A stretch of 64,000 nt of DNA. Source: Burkholderia sp. S171 (GTDB lineage Bacteria > Pseudomonadota > Gammaproteobacteria > Burkholderiales > Burkholderiaceae). The notes below the pieces were generated by a model. The model had not been told where the DNA came from and did no database searches. It saw nothing but the letters and a program-made list of their open reading frames with translations. This document shows, piece after piece, positions 1-10,124 of the stretch. The stretch covers positions 135,460 to 199,459 of the forward strand of contig NZ_LMUF01000030.1 in the NCBI RefSeq assembly GCF_009766085.1. Reading direction: 5' to 3'. Made by a program: the position numbers and the translations under genes. The stretch's first letter is position 1, and each line of letters starts with the position of its first letter.

Positions 1-883
1 GCGCATACGGCTCGGCCTGAGTGATTTCAATCAGCGCTTCACGCGACAATTCCAGCATCGCGATGAAATTCACCACGACGACGGGCACGCCGCGTGACGC
101 GTCGAAGAGATCGCCGAATTCCATGAAGCGGGCGTTCTGCAGGCGCCGCAGGATTGTGCTCATATGTTCCCGCACCGACAATTCCTCGCGCGAGATCTTG
201 TGATGCTCGACCAGCCGGGCGCGTTTGATGACGTCGGCCCAAGCGGCGCGCAGGTCGTTTGCATCGACGTCGGGGAAGCGTTGCGCGGAGCTCTGCTCGA
301 CGTACACCTCTGCCCGGAGGAAGTCGCGGCCCAGTTGCGGCAGGTGGTCCAGGCGCTGCGCCGCGAGCTTCATCTGCTCGTATTCCAGCAAGCGCCGCAC
401 GAGTTCGGCGCGCGGATCTTCCGCTTCCTCGCCCGTATCCGCCTTTTTCACCGGCAGCAGCATGCGCGACTTGATCTCGATCAGCATGGCCGCCATCAAC
501 AGATATTCCGCCGCGAGTTCCAGGTTGGATTCGCGAATCTGGTCGACGTAGCCGAGGTACTGGCGCGTGACGTCGGCCATCGGGATGTCGAGGACGTTGA
601 AATTCTGCTTGCGGATCAGGTACAGCAGCAAATCCAGCGGACCTTCGAACGCTTCAAGAAAAATCTCAAGGGCGTCCGGCGGGATATACAGGTCGGTTGG
701 GAGCTTCCAGAGCGGCTCGCCGTACAGATGCGCAAACGCCACGCCGTCAATCGTGTTCGGCGTGGAGTCGGTCGCGGGCGCGGCTAGCGCCGCGGCGCGA
801 TCATCCTTGCCCGAGTGTCCTGGGTGTCCCGAAGGATGTCCCAGGCGCTCCGGAGCTTGCGGCGCCTCGCGGGCGGCACTCAC
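1..883 (-). CDS. scpA: Segregation and condensation protein A (partial, runs off left edge)
   Basis: Kleisin subunit of the SMC-ScpA-ScpB condensin that compacts and segregates the chromosome; cytoplasmic and nucleoid-associated. About 294 codons are visible with no stop. The first ~50 residues are a Pro/Gly/His-rich tail. The conserved core then follows, with FEGPLDLLLYLI and, further on, MLLPVKKADTGEE, typical of ScpA. The chosen start is a GTG at 881-883, two bases after the stop of the upstream DUF3460 gene, so the two are probably co-transcribed and translationally coupled. A later start inside the low-complexity tail cannot be excluded. The C-terminal SMC-binding end may lie partly outside the window. 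Confidence 0.9.
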   Translation of the reverse strand, partial: MSAAREAPQAPERLGHPSGHPGHSGKDDRAAALAAPATDSTPNTIDGVAFAHLYGEPLWKLPTDLYIPPDALEIFLEAFEGPLDLLLYLIRKQNFNVLDIPMADVTRQYLGYVDQIRESNLELAAEYLLMAAMLIEIKSRMLLPVKKADTGEEAEDPRAELVRRLLEYEQMKLAAQRLDHLPQLGRDFLRAEVYVEQSSAQRFPDVDANDLRAAWADVIKRARLVEHHKISREELSVREHMSTILRRLQNARFMEFGDLFDASRGVPVVVVNFIAMLELSREALIEITQAEPYA

Positions 884-885
884 GT

Positions 886-1071
886 TCAGAAATTCTGGTA
901 ATAGACGTAGGGCGTTTGATCGACTCGCGATGTCTTGGCGTCCGAGCGCTCGTCGAGGTCAATAGGCTGCTTGTCCCACAGCAGCGCGCGGCCCTGGCGC
1001 TGTTCGGCTTCGAGCGACGGCTTCTGCTCTTTCATCTGATTGATGAACTGGGTGATGTCCGACAGGTACAT
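886..1071 (-). CDS. DUF3460 family small protein
   Basis: A 61-residue soluble, charged protein beginning MYLSDITQFINQMKEQ and ending VDQTPYVYYQNF. From recall this matches DUF3460, a short family found next to scpA in Burkholderiales; its function is unknown. There is no signal peptide or membrane segment. The ATG has a GGAAG Shine-Dalgarno about 8 bases upstream, and the stop lies two bases before the scpA GTG, which suggests one transcript. The conserved aromatic C-terminus is the most distinctive part. A role in chromosome segregation would be inference from position only. Confidence 0.8.
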   Translation of the reverse strand: MYLSDITQFINQMKEQKPSLEAEQRQGRALLWDKQPIDLDERSDAKTSRVDQTPYVYYQNF

Positions 1072-1559
1072 GATTCGACTTCCGTTGGCTCAGAGCGATT
1101 CGAAAACGGGCGCGGCGGAGGCTCAAGCGCGTTGCCGCCATGACTTGCCGCCGTGATTCATCGCAATTTTACCGCAAGCATCCGGGAGCGGAGCGGTTAA
1201 CCCGCTCGAAGGTCGCGGATAAGCGAAGACATCGGCCGAGCGGTCTACTAAAGCGGCCGGATAGACAAGGGCAAAACCTTGTCAATTATTGATGCAAGCA
1301 AGGAACAAGCACGGTAGCGAGTCGTCCAAGGCGCACCTCCGGCATTTTTAGGGGCGGGTGAGCGAAGCGGGGCGACGGTCGGGTTGAACGTTGTCCGATC
1401 GGCTAACCCGGCGGTTTTTGGGACAGCCAGCCGCGTCAGTGTGGTGAAATAGCGCCTGCCGGACCAACGCTCGGCGTTTCTAAGCAATGCGCCAGCACCG
1501 GGCGCCGGCCGTCCCGTGGCACCCACGCAATCCCATTAATTCAACCCCGGAGGTCACGT
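1072..1559. other. Intergenic region between divergent DUF3460-scpA and tamA-tamB
   Basis: About 490 bases hold the 5' regions of both divergent units. No convincing small gene, RNA or terminator is visible. The last bases carry a GGAGG ribosome-binding site at 1549-1553 for the tamA TTG start. I could not pick a credible sigma-70 promoter by eye. Confidence 0.5.
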
Positions 1560-3413
1560 TTGGCGGGGCGCCTGTTTGATCCGCTGCGCTTCAAGCGCGG
1601 GCAAGCCGATGACCGGCGGCTGACGCCGCCGGTCATCGCGTCGTCGAAGGCGCCTTCCCGTGCGTGGTGGTGGACATCCGTGCGCCGTGTCGTCTGGTCG
1701 TTCCACGCGCTGGCGTTGTTCGCCGTGGCCCAGCCGGCGCACGCGAAATACGACGTGGATATCGACGCGCCGCGCAGCGTCCGGGCGCTGTTGAAAGACC
1801 ACCTCGATCTGTCGCGCTTCAAGAAACGTGATGACATCAGCGACGAACAGTTTGACTTCCTGGTCACGGCCACGCCGCAGGAAGTTCGCGATCTCGTCGC
1901 GACCGATGGTTATTTCACGCCGATCGTGCGTACCGACGTAAAGCATGACGGCGATAAAAAATCCGTCACCATCAGTGTCGATCCCGGTCCGCAGACCAAG
2001 GTAGCTTCCGTTTCGCTGACGTTCAAGGGCGCAATCACGACCGAGGACCCCGCGCAGGAAAACACCGCGCGCATCGCGTTTTCGGTCAAGGAAGGCGATC
2101 CGTTCTCGCAAAGCGCGTGGGACGACGCGAAGAACGCCGCGCTCAAAGCGCTGCAGGCTCGCCGTTATCTCGGCGCAAAAATCTCGCAGTCGAAGGCGCG
2201 CGTGAATCCGCGGACGCACATAGCGGATTTGTCGGTGACATTTGATAGCGGCCCGACCTTCACGTTCGGCCCGCTCGATATCAGCGGCGTGCGGCGTTAT
2301 CCGGAAAAGATCATTCACAGCGTGAACCGGATCAACCCCGGCGACACCTACGACGTCGCGCGCGTGAACGAGTTGCAGCGCCAGTTGCAGAACACGCCGT
2401 ACTACGCGTCGGTGGCTATCGACGCGGACAACGACGTCACCAAGCCGAATGAAACGCCGATGCACCTGAAGGTCAGCGAGTATCCGTACAACAGCGTGCG
2501 TTATGGCGTGGGTTACGCGACAGATACCGGTCCGCACATCCAGGGCGCTTACAGTTACCTCGATACCTTCGGCAAGGCTTATCCGTTCACGATCTCCGGC
2601 CGTCTGGACCAGACCCAGCAATACGGCCAGCTGCAGCTCGCGATGCCGCCGGACGGCCGCACGTGGGTGAACAGCGTGCTGGCTTCGTACACGAACACGA
2701 ACGTATCCGACACGCGTATTTACAGCGCGCGCGTGGGCGTGCAGCGCACGCGCTCGCTGCAGAACATCGACACCACGTTTTCGCTGCTGCTCTACGCCGA
2801 CCGTCTGACGCAGAATCTTGGGCCGCCGACCTCCAGCCGTGCGCTCGTGCCGTCGTGGCAATGGGTGCGGCGCAATGTGGACGATCCGCTGTTTCCGCGT
2901 TCGGGCAACCTGATTCGGGCGGAAGCGGATGTCGCGGTGAAGGGCATCCTCACCGATCAAACCTTCGGCCGCGTTTATACGAACCTGCTGCAATACCTGC
3001 CGCTGGGCAAGCGCGACCTGTTCGTGTTCCGCGCTGAGTTCGGCGGGGTGTTCACGGCGGGCAGTTCGAGCGGCATTCCCGCGTCGCTGCTGTTCCGGGC
3101 GGGCGGTGCAAATTCGGTGCGCGGTTATGGTTATCAGGCTATTGGTAATGACGTCGATGGCTCCGTCTTGCCGACCAAGTACCTGATGACCGGCAGCACG
3201 GAGTACCAGCACTGGTTTTCCCACGATTGGGGCGGCGCGGTGTTCTTCGATATAGGCACCGCCGCCGATACCTGGAAAGAGCGCGTATTCGAGCCGGGCA
3301 CGGGTTTGGGCGTGCGTTGGCGCAGTCCGGTCGGGCCGGTGAACATTGATATTGCATATGGCTTCAAGAACCGGGACATCCGCCCGTACCTGACGCTCGG
3401 GATCGCCTTTTGA
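1560..3413 (+). CDS. tamA: Translocation and assembly module subunit TamA (Omp85 family)
   Basis: Outer-membrane Omp85 protein that works with TamB in envelope assembly and lipid/protein transport between the membranes. The product is 617 residues: a hydrophobic signal segment ending AHA at residue 62, POTRA domains at roughly 65-300, then a 16-strand barrel ending LTLGIAF with the C-terminal Phe usual in outer-membrane proteins. The start is a TTG chosen because GGAGG lies six bases upstream. It gives a long N-region before the signal sequence, and a GTG at residue 41 would give a conventional one. tamB follows after 28 bases, the expected operon. Confidence 0.93.
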   Translation: MAGRLFDPLRFKRGQADDRRLTPPVIASSKAPSRAWWWTSVRRVVWSFHALALFAVAQPAHAKYDVDIDAPRSVRALLKDHLDLSRFKKRDDISDEQFDFLVTATPQEVRDLVATDGYFTPIVRTDVKHDGDKKSVTISVDPGPQTKVASVSLTFKGAITTEDPAQENTARIAFSVKEGDPFSQSAWDDAKNAALKALQARRYLGAKISQSKARVNPRTHIADLSVTFDSGPTFTFGPLDISGVRRYPEKIIHSVNRINPGDTYDVARVNELQRQLQNTPYYASVAIDADNDVTKPNETPMHLKVSEYPYNSVRYGVGYATDTGPHIQGAYSYLDTFGKAYPFTISGRLDQTQQYGQLQLAMPPDGRTWVNSVLASYTNTNVSDTRIYSARVGVQRTRSLQNIDTTFSLLLYADRLTQNLGPPTSSRALVPSWQWVRRNVDDPLFPRSGNLIRAEADVAVKGILTDQTFGRVYTNLLQYLPLGKRDLFVFRAEFGGVFTAGSSSGIPASLLFRAGGANSVRGYGYQAIGNDVDGSVLPTKYLMTGSTEYQHWFSHDWGGAVFFDIGTAADTWKERVFEPGTGLGVRWRSPVGPVNIDIAYGFKNRDIRPYLTLGIAF

Positions 3414-3441
3414 TGAATTTGCATAGAGTATTTGTTCAAGC

Positions 3442-6400
3442 ATGACCGACCAGAACGGGCACTCTCCCGCAGACCAACCGGACCCTTCCGAGGACCGGGG
3501 GAACGGCGCGTCTGAAAACGGGACGCGAGATCCAAAGCCACGGCGCGGCGGCTTGCGGCGGCTGGCCAAATGGCTCGGCGGGTTCGTGCTGGTGGTCGTG
3601 CTGTGCTTCGCGCTCGGCGTCGCGATGATCCTGTACGCGCTCAACAGCGAGCGGGGGACGCGCTACGTTTGGCAGGCGGCGACGTCGCTGCTCGGCGGCC
3701 AGCTGAGCGGCACGCTCGACGGCGGCGCGATCGCCACCGGCCTGCGGTTGCGCAACGTGCACTGGACAAGTCTCGACGGCAAAGGAACGGATATTGCCGT
3801 AGACAGCGTGTCCGGCCGATGGGAACTGACCCGCGCGCCATTGCGTTTCACCATCGATTATTTGCATGTCGGTACGGTCGATGCACGTATTGCGCCCTCA
3901 CCGAAAGACACCAGCAAGACCGAGTTGCCGCAGGATTTGCGCTTGCCGATCCAGCTTGCCATCAGCGACGTCACGCTTGACAAGCTGCGCCTCCACGAAG
4001 GCGCGACAACCACCGAGTTCTCGCGGCTCGCGCTGGACGGACATAGCGACGGCCGTCATCACGAGGCGCGCATCCAGCGTCTCGATACCCCCTTCGGCGC
4101 AATCACGGCCGCATTGAAACTCGATGGCGGCGCGCGCCCGTTCCCGCTAACTGGCGATGCCGGTTACTCGGGCGAGGTCAGCGGCGAGGCCGTGCAAGTG
4201 GCCGCGCATCTGACGGGATCGCTGGAAAACCTGGCCGCCGATATCAACGCCAGCGGTTTGAAGCTCAAGGGGCAGGCGCACGTCGAGGCTGCGCCGTTCG
4301 GCGACGTGCCGCTCAAGCGCGCACTGGTGACCATCGATCACGTCAATCCGCAGGCGTTCAGCCCGAGCGCGCCGTTCGCCGATCTCGCCGTGCGTGCCGA
4401 ACTGAAGCCCGATCCGGCTACGCCGAACGCGCTGGTGGTGACCGGTCCGGTATCGATCGTGAACGCGAAGCCCGGTTCCGTCGACAAGCAACTGCTCCCT
4501 TTGATCGATGCCAATGCGAACGTGAAACTCGATGCATCGGCGCAAATTATCTCTGACCTGAACGTGCGGTTATTGAAGGACGCCACGATTACCGGTGGCG
4601 GAACGCTCAAGGGCGGGACGGGCCAATTCGATTTGAAGGTCGCGAAACTTGATCTGAACGCGATCGAATCGACCATCCGGCCTACGCAGTTTGCCGGGCC
4701 GATCGGCATCCATCTTGCCGGCGATACACAAACGATCACGCTAGACCTCAACGACCCGAAAGCGGCGCTCCACGCGCAGGGCAAGGTCACGCTCGACGCC
4801 AAACAAACCGCGTTTGATGGCGTGAAACTGAGCGTAGGGAAAGGCCGTATCGAACTGAGCGGCGCGCTTCAAAAGGACATACATTCGAGCTACGACCTGA
4901 AGGCAAAGCTCATCGATTTCAATCCGCTGCTGCTGACCGATGAACTGGTCGCGAAGCCTCCGCCGAAGGGATCCAAGGCGAAGCCAGCGGCGAAATCCCG
5001 GACCATCGAAGCGCGCGTGAACGGCGCGCTTTCCGCGACGGGCGTACTCGCGCCCACGCTCACCACCAAGGCGCAGTTCAAGCTCGGCGACAGCGTCTAC
5101 GACAACCTTCCGCTCACCGGCGCAGGAACGATCCAGGTCGTGGGAACGCGCATCCTGCCGAGCACGGCGACGCTTTCGATTGCGGGCAATGACGTCGATC
5201 TCAACGGCAGTTTTGGCGCGCCGGGCGATCGCTTGCGTTTTCGTATCGATGCACCGCAACTCGAGCGGCTGGGCTTCGGACTGGCAGGGCTCATCAAAGC
5301 CGACGGCGATGTCACCGGTTCGTTCGCGCATCCGAATCTGGCGGCTAACTATCAGGCCGACAGCGTGGTCTTCGGCGCGAACCGCGTTGGCCATGCAGAA
5401 GGCCGGGCGGAAGCCCGCGACGGGGCGAACGGCGCGCTGGTGTTCACCCTTCAGGCCCGCGATGTCAGCGCCGACGGCGTCGATCTCGCGAGCCTCGACG
5501 CGAACCTGAACGGCACGCGCGCGAACCATACGCTCAACGCGACCGCTGTCGGCAAGGTGCAAGGCAACGCGGTCAACCTGACGCTGGCCGCGAACGGCCG
5601 CCTGACCGATGCCCGCGACGGCGCGCATTGGGACGGTACGGTCACGCGCTTGTCGAACAAGGGCACGCCGAACGTGAATCTCGACGCCCCGGTGACTGTG
5701 AGCTATGCGCCGAATCACGTGGCGCTGGGCGCGACGCGCTTATCGGCGGAAGGCGCCGTGCTCGACTTGAAATCGTTCGCGCTCGATGGCGGGCGCATCA
5801 GCTCGGCCGGCCAGTTGACGAACCTCTCGGTGGCGCGGCTGCTCGAAATCCGTCAGGAACTGGAGGGCGGACCGCCGCCCGCCAAGACCGATCTCGTTTT
5901 CGATGGCGACTGGAACTTCGCGCTCGGCGCCACCGCAACAGGCTACGCGCAACTGAAGCGGCGTTCCGGCGATGTCTCCATCGACGCCGCCCGCGGCGTG
6001 GCGGCGCTCGGCATCACGGATATCACCGCCCGCGCGGACTTTACCGGCGGCAATCGGCTCAACGCGACGGTGCACGCGCAGGCAACGCGGATCGGCGTGA
6101 TCGATGCCAATGTCCACACGAACCTGGTGGCGCGCGACGGCGTGCTCACGGTCGCCGACGAAGCGCCGCTGAGCGGCGCGATTGACGCGAGCGTTCCGGC
6201 GCTGCGCACGACCGGCGGGCTGTTCGGCCCGGCTTATCTGCTCGATGGCCGCCTTGGGCTGAAGCTGACCATCGCGGGGATCGTTGCGAAACCGACGTTG
6301 TCCGGCATGCTCACCGGTGACGCGTTGTCGGTCACGGTCATCGATCAGGGCGTGCAGTTGAAGGACGGCGTGATCCGGATTGCGTTGTCGGAGAATCTTG

Positions 6401-7500
6401 TCGATCTTCAGCAGGTCGAGTTTCACGGCGCGAGCGGCACGTTGCGCGCAACCGGCAAGGTGCGGCTGGATCAGCAGCAGCCGGACCTGACGGCCAGCAT
6501 TATTGCTGACAAGCTCGAGCTGTTTGCATCGCCTGACCGGCAGTTGCAGTTGTCGGGCAGTGCGTCCGTGGCAAACGCGGGTCTGCAGGGTGGCATGGCG
6601 ATCGACGGCAAGTTCACCGTCGATCACGCTCTCTTCGATTTACCCGAGCAATCGGCGCCGTCGCTGGGTGACGACGTCGTGATCGTGCGTCCCGACGGCA
6701 CGGTGAAGGGCGAGGATCAGAAGGTGGTCGCGACGGGTGACAAGCCCGTGGGGGCGTTTGCGCCGCGCGCGAATATCGATATCAATCTCGGCCAGAAATT
6801 CCGCTTCCGTGGCGCGGGAGCGGACCTTGGACTAGCCGGGACCGTTACGGCAATGAGCGCGCCGAACATGCCGCTGCGGGCCGTCGGCAACGTGCGCGTG
6901 ACGCCGGGTTCCACGTACACGGCGTTTGGACGGAAGCTGGGAATCGAAAACGGCTTTTTCACGTTCAACGGACCAGTCACGAATCCTGGCATCAACATTC
7001 TGGCGATGCGGCGCAATCAGGAAATCGAGGCCGGCGTGCAAGTGACGGGCACCGTGCAGTCGCCGATAGCCAAGCTGGTTTCAGAGCCGAACGTGCCGGA
7101 TAACGAGAAGTTATCGTGGCTGCTGTTCGGGCATGGCACGGATCAGGGCAACAACATTGGTCAGCAGAGCGCGATGACGAATGCGCTCGCATTGCTGGGA
7201 AGTTCGCAGGGCAAGCGGATTGCGCAGACGTTCGGGCTGGATGAGTTTTCTATCGGGACGAGCGAGGTTGGGCTGACCGATCCGCAAGTCGTGATGTTGT
7301 CGAAGGCGATCAATGAACGGCTCGTGCTTGGCTATGAGCAGGGTCTGCAATCGGCAAGCAACGCGATCAAGGCGACGCTGAGCCTGTCGCGGTTCTGGTC
7401 GATATCGGCGTATGGCGGCACGTTCCAGGGCATGGATCTGCTTTACACGCGGCGATTCGATTCGTGGTCGCGAAGGAACGGGCCGACGGAGGGGAAGTAG
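3442..7500 (+). CDS. tamB: Translocation and assembly module subunit TamB (DUF490/AsmA-like)
   Basis: Large inner-membrane-anchored periplasmic protein that bridges to TamA in the outer membrane; the AsmA-like family forms a hydrophobic groove thought to carry phospholipid. The product is 1352 residues. It has a charged cytoplasmic tail, one membrane helix at about 47-68, then repetitive beta-rich sequence, and the conserved DUF490/TamB region at the C-terminus (about 1000-1350) that contacts the TamA barrel. Length is normal for the family. The ATG is 28 bases after tamA, without a strong Shine-Dalgarno, so translation may be coupled. A strong bidirectional terminator follows at 7524-7561. 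Confidence 0.95.
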   Translation: MTDQNGHSPADQPDPSEDRGNGASENGTRDPKPRRGGLRRLAKWLGGFVLVVVLCFALGVAMILYALNSERGTRYVWQAATSLLGGQLSGTLDGGAIATGLRLRNVHWTSLDGKGTDIAVDSVSGRWELTRAPLRFTIDYLHVGTVDARIAPSPKDTSKTELPQDLRLPIQLAISDVTLDKLRLHEGATTTEFSRLALDGHSDGRHHEARIQRLDTPFGAITAALKLDGGARPFPLTGDAGYSGEVSGEAVQVAAHLTGSLENLAADINASGLKLKGQAHVEAAPFGDVPLKRALVTIDHVNPQAFSPSAPFADLAVRAELKPDPATPNALVVTGPVSIVNAKPGSVDKQLLPLIDANANVKLDASAQIISDLNVRLLKDATITGGGTLKGGTGQFDLKVAKLDLNAIESTIRPTQFAGPIGIHLAGDTQTITLDLNDPKAALHAQGKVTLDAKQTAFDGVKLSVGKGRIELSGALQKDIHSSYDLKAKLIDFNPLLLTDELVAKPPPKGSKAKPAAKSRTIEARVNGALSATGVLAPTLTTKAQFKLGDSVYDNLPLTGAGTIQVVGTRILPSTATLSIAGNDVDLNGSFGAPGDRLRFRIDAPQLERLGFGLAGLIKADGDVTGSFAHPNLAANYQADSVVFGANRVGHAEGRAEARDGANGALVFTLQARDVSADGVDLASLDANLNGTRANHTLNATAVGKVQGNAVNLTLAANGRLTDARDGAHWDGTVTRLSNKGTPNVNLDAPVTVSYAPNHVALGATRLSAEGAVLDLKSFALDGGRISSAGQLTNLSVARLLEIRQELEGGPPPAKTDLVFDGDWNFALGATATGYAQLKRRSGDVSIDAARGVAALGITDITARADFTGGNRLNATVHAQATRIGVIDANVHTNLVARDGVLTVADEAPLSGAIDASVPALRTTGGLFGPAYLLDGRLGLKLTIAGIVAKPTLSGMLTGDALSVTVIDQGVQLKDGVIRIALSENLVDLQQVEFHGASGTLRATGKVRLDQQQPDLTASIIADKLELFASPDRQLQLSGSASVANAGLQGGMAIDGKFTVDHALFDLPEQSAPSLGDDVVIVRPDGTVKGEDQKVVATGDKPVGAFAPRANIDINLGQKFRFRGAGADLGLAGTVTAMSAPNMPLRAVGNVRVTPGSTYTAFGRKLGIENGFFTFNGPVTNPGINILAMRRNQEIEAGVQVTGTVQSPIAKLVSEPNVPDNEKLSWLLFGHGTDQGNNIGQQSAMTNALALLGSSQGKRIAQTFGLDEFSIGTSEVGLTDPQVVMLSKAINERLVLGYEQGLQSASNAIKATLSLSRFWSISAYGGTFQGMDLLYTRRFDSWSRRNGPTEGK

Positions 7501-7523
7501 GTCGCAGAACGCATGAACGTTAA

Positions 7524-7561
7524 AAAAGGCCGTTTCCAACGTGAGTTGGAAACGGCCTTTT
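7524..7561. terminator. Bidirectional terminator between tamB and metG
   Basis: Two perfect 17-base arms (AAAAGGCCGTTTCCAAC and its complement) flank a GTGA loop, with A and T runs at the ends, so it works in both directions for the convergent tamB and metG transcripts. Confidence 0.92.
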
Positions 7562-7603
7562 GGTCTTGCGTCCGGGCGTGGCGATCAATCGCTCGCCCAG
7601 ACT

Positions 7604-9757
7604 TTACTTCACGCGCATGCCCGGCTTTGCGCCGCTATGCGGTTCAAGAATATACAAGCCGGGTTCGGCTTTCTCGTTGTCGGCGGAAGCGGCCAGCACC
7701 ATGCCCTCCGACAGCCCGAACTTCATCTTGCGCGGCGCCAGGTTGGCGACCATTACCGTGAACTTCCCGATCAGGTCCTGCGGCTGATACGCCGACTTGA
7801 TACCGGAGAACACGTTGCGGGTTTTTTCCTCGCCGACATCCAGCGTCAGTTGCAGCAGTTTGTCCGATCCTTCGACCGCCGTGCAATTCACGATCTTCGC
7901 GATTCGCAGATCGATCTTGGCGAAGTCATCGATGGAAATCACGCCTTCGGCTTCCGGCTCTTTCACCTTCGCTGCCTTCTTCGACGAGGACGCGGACGAT
8001 GAAGCAGCCGCGGGCGCGGCAGCAACCGCTTGCCCCGGCGCGACCGATTCCCGGTTCGCCGCGATCAGCGCTTCAACCTGCTTCGGATCGACGCGCGTCA
8101 TCAAGTGCTTGTACGCGTTGATCGGCTGCGAAGAACTGAGCGGCACGGAGACATCTGCCCAGACGAGCGGCGCGATGCCTAAGAACCCTTCCACCGATTC
8201 CGCGAGCAAAGGCAGCACCGGCTTTAACGCCAGCGACAGCAAGCGGAATGCTTCCAGGCTCACGCTGCACGTTTCATGCAGGGCTGCCGGGTTGGTTTCG
8301 TCCTTGGCTTGGTCCCAGGGCTTCGCGGTATCGACAAACGCGTTGACGGTATCGGCGAGATCCATGGTCGTGCGCAACGCCCGCCCGTATTCCCGCGCTT
8401 CGTACAGCGCGGAGATTTGCGGCACGGCGGCGCGCAGTTGCAGCAGCAGCGGATGATCCATTGCGCTGTCCAGCACGCGGCCTTCGAAACGCTTGATCAG
8501 GAATCCCGCCGCCCGGCTCGCGATATTCACGTACTTGCCGACCAGATCGCTGTTCACGCGCGCCTGGAAATCTTCCAGATTCAGGTCGATGTCTTCCATC
8601 GTGTGGTTCAGCTTCGCGGCGAAGTAGTAGCGCAGCCACTCGGGATTGATCCCGGTATCGATCACGCTTTTTGCCGTGATGAACGTGCCGCGCGACTTGG
8701 ACATCTTCATGCCGTCGACGGTGAGAAAGCCGTGCGCGAACACGTTTGTCGGCGTGCGATGGCCGGAAAATTCGAGCATCGCAGGCCAGAACAACGTATG
8801 GAAGTACAGGATGTCCTTGCCGATAAAGTGATACTGCTCCGTCTTCGATCCCGGCCGGATCCATTCCTCGAAATCGAGGCCGCGCGCATCCGCCAGATTC
8901 TTGAAGCTGGCGTAATAACCGACTGGCGCGTCCACCCACACATAGAAATATTTGCCTGGCGCACCGGGGATTTCGAAACCGAAATACGGCGAGTCGCGCG
9001 AAATATCCCAGTCGGCGAGTTTGGCATCGCCCTTATCGCCGAGCCATTCGCGCATCTTGTTCGTGGCTTCCTGCTGCGCGAGTCCGCCGACCCAGCCGCG
9101 CAGGAAATCTTCGCAACGCGGGTCGGAGAGCCGGAAGAAATAGTGCGTCGAGGTCTTGCGCACCGGTGTCGCGCCCGACACCACCGAATACGGGTTGATG
9201 AGATCGAGCGGCTGGTACGTAGATCCGCAGACTTCACAGTTGTCGCCGTACTGATCTTTCGCGCCGCATTTCGGGCATTCGCCCTTGACGAAGCGGTCCG
9301 GCAGGAACATTTCCTTGACCGGATCGTAGGCTTGCTCAATATCGCGCGCGTCGATCAGCCCGGCCGCCATCAGCGACTCGTAAATCGATTCGCACAGCAC
9401 GCGGTTTTCTTCGGCGTCGGTGGAGTAGTAGTTATCGAACGAGATGCCGAAGCTGTCGAAATCGCGTTTGTGCTCTTTCCCCACGCGCTCGATCAACTGC
9501 TTCGGCGTGATGCCTTCCTGCTCGGCGCGCAGCATGATGGGGGTGCCGTGGGTATCGTCGGCGCCGACGTAGTAGACCTCGTGACCGTGCATTCGCAGCG
9601 AGCGCACCCAGATATCGGTCTGGATGTACTCGACCATATGGCCGATATGAATCTGACCGTTCGCGTACGGGAGCGCGGACGTGACGAGAATCCGGCGATG
9701 GCCAGGGGTGGTTGACGCCGCTGCGGAAACGGATGGTGACGAGGTGGGTGCTGACAT
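7604..9757 (-). CDS. metG: Methionyl-tRNA synthetase
   Basis: Cytoplasmic class I synthetase that charges tRNA-Met, including the initiator, using methionine and ATP. The product is 717 residues. It shows the HIGH motif at 37-40, a zinc knuckle with CPKC and CEVC at about 161-178, KMSKS at 351-355, and a C-terminal EMAPII/Arc1-type tRNA-binding domain (about 610-717) after an Ala/Ser/Lys-rich linker. This is the long, dimeric form found in E. coli. The ATG follows a 170-base leader downstream of a terminator hairpin (9917-9946), described separately, which may control it or may simply end the upstream lipoprotein transcript. Confidence 0.97.
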   Translation of the reverse strand: MSAPTSSPSVSAAASTTPGHRRILVTSALPYANGQIHIGHMVEYIQTDIWVRSLRMHGHEVYYVGADDTHGTPIMLRAEQEGITPKQLIERVGKEHKRDFDSFGISFDNYYSTDAEENRVLCESIYESLMAAGLIDARDIEQAYDPVKEMFLPDRFVKGECPKCGAKDQYGDNCEVCGSTYQPLDLINPYSVVSGATPVRKTSTHYFFRLSDPRCEDFLRGWVGGLAQQEATNKMREWLGDKGDAKLADWDISRDSPYFGFEIPGAPGKYFYVWVDAPVGYYASFKNLADARGLDFEEWIRPGSKTEQYHFIGKDILYFHTLFWPAMLEFSGHRTPTNVFAHGFLTVDGMKMSKSRGTFITAKSVIDTGINPEWLRYYFAAKLNHTMEDIDLNLEDFQARVNSDLVGKYVNIASRAAGFLIKRFEGRVLDSAMDHPLLLQLRAAVPQISALYEAREYGRALRTTMDLADTVNAFVDTAKPWDQAKDETNPAALHETCSVSLEAFRLLSLALKPVLPLLAESVEGFLGIAPLVWADVSVPLSSSQPINAYKHLMTRVDPKQVEALIAANRESVAPGQAVAAAPAAASSSASSSKKAAKVKEPEAEGVISIDDFAKIDLRIAKIVNCTAVEGSDKLLQLTLDVGEEKTRNVFSGIKSAYQPQDLIGKFTVMVANLAPRKMKFGLSEGMVLAASADNEKAEPGLYILEPHSGAKPGMRVK

Positions 9758-10124
9758 AAGGCGCTGGCCCTGCGGTTGAAGAATTCAGTGAATGCGTGAA
9801 AAAGCGAATCACGATTCTAACAGCCAAGGGTCTTTCGTTCGCACCCGGACACGGGGGGCGGGGCGGTGGAAAGGGCGGCCGGGTTGGCCGGGGCGTGCCT
9901 CGCCAAAATTTAGACGAAAAAAAACCGGGGCGATTAGCGGCCCCGGAGCAACAACGACAAGAGGAGAATGGCACGTGGCGGCAAAGCCAGCCACCTACCG
10001 TTAAGACAGACACGGACTGCTAGGGCAAAGTTTCAAATATTTTTCGTGTCCGCGTTTTTCTTGCGAAACGAATTGAATCTCTGACCTCGTTTACAGCGTC
10101 ATTCCCTCTTGTAAATCCACCGTC
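9758..10124. other. Intergenic region upstream of metG
   Basis: About 370 bases between metG and the OmpA-type lipoprotein gene, both leftward. It holds a strong leftward intrinsic terminator and a short leucine-rich reading frame just before it (see 9917-10000). The 9780-9910 part is very GC-rich and shows no gene. A rightward 40-codon frame starting at 9968 has its Shine-Dalgarno only one base from the ATG and was not accepted. Confidence 0.6.
9917..10000 (-). promoter_or_regulatory. Leucine-rich leader frame overlapping an intrinsic terminator (possible attenuator)
   Basis: Leftward, a TTG at 9984 preceded by AGGTGG (six-base spacing) opens a 16-codon frame, MPPRAILLLSLLLRGR, containing six leucine codons. 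Its TAA (9936-9934) lies in the loop of a hairpin with a perfect 7-bp GC stem (9940-9946 with 9925-9931) followed by eight U. The terminator itself is certain. The peptide as a regulatory leader is a hypothesis: its form resembles known leucine attenuation leaders, but the downstream gene is metG, not a branched-chain amino acid gene. The alternative is a terminator 180 bases behind the OmpA-type gene with a coincidental frame. Confidence 0.4.

Noticed and set aside
1554..3644. A 696-codon open frame antisense to tamA, and similar long frames antisense to metG (8276-9715), the decarboxylase gene (13612-15639) and ppc (22657-24198)
   Set aside because: Long shadow frames are expected in GC-rich genes with strong third-position bias; their translations are Arg/His-rich and lack any domain.
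9968..10087. Rightward 40-codon frame beginning MARGGKASHLPL with GAGGAG upstream
   Set aside because: The Shine-Dalgarno is only one base from the ATG, the peptide is unremarkable, and the region is better explained by the leftward leader and terminator.
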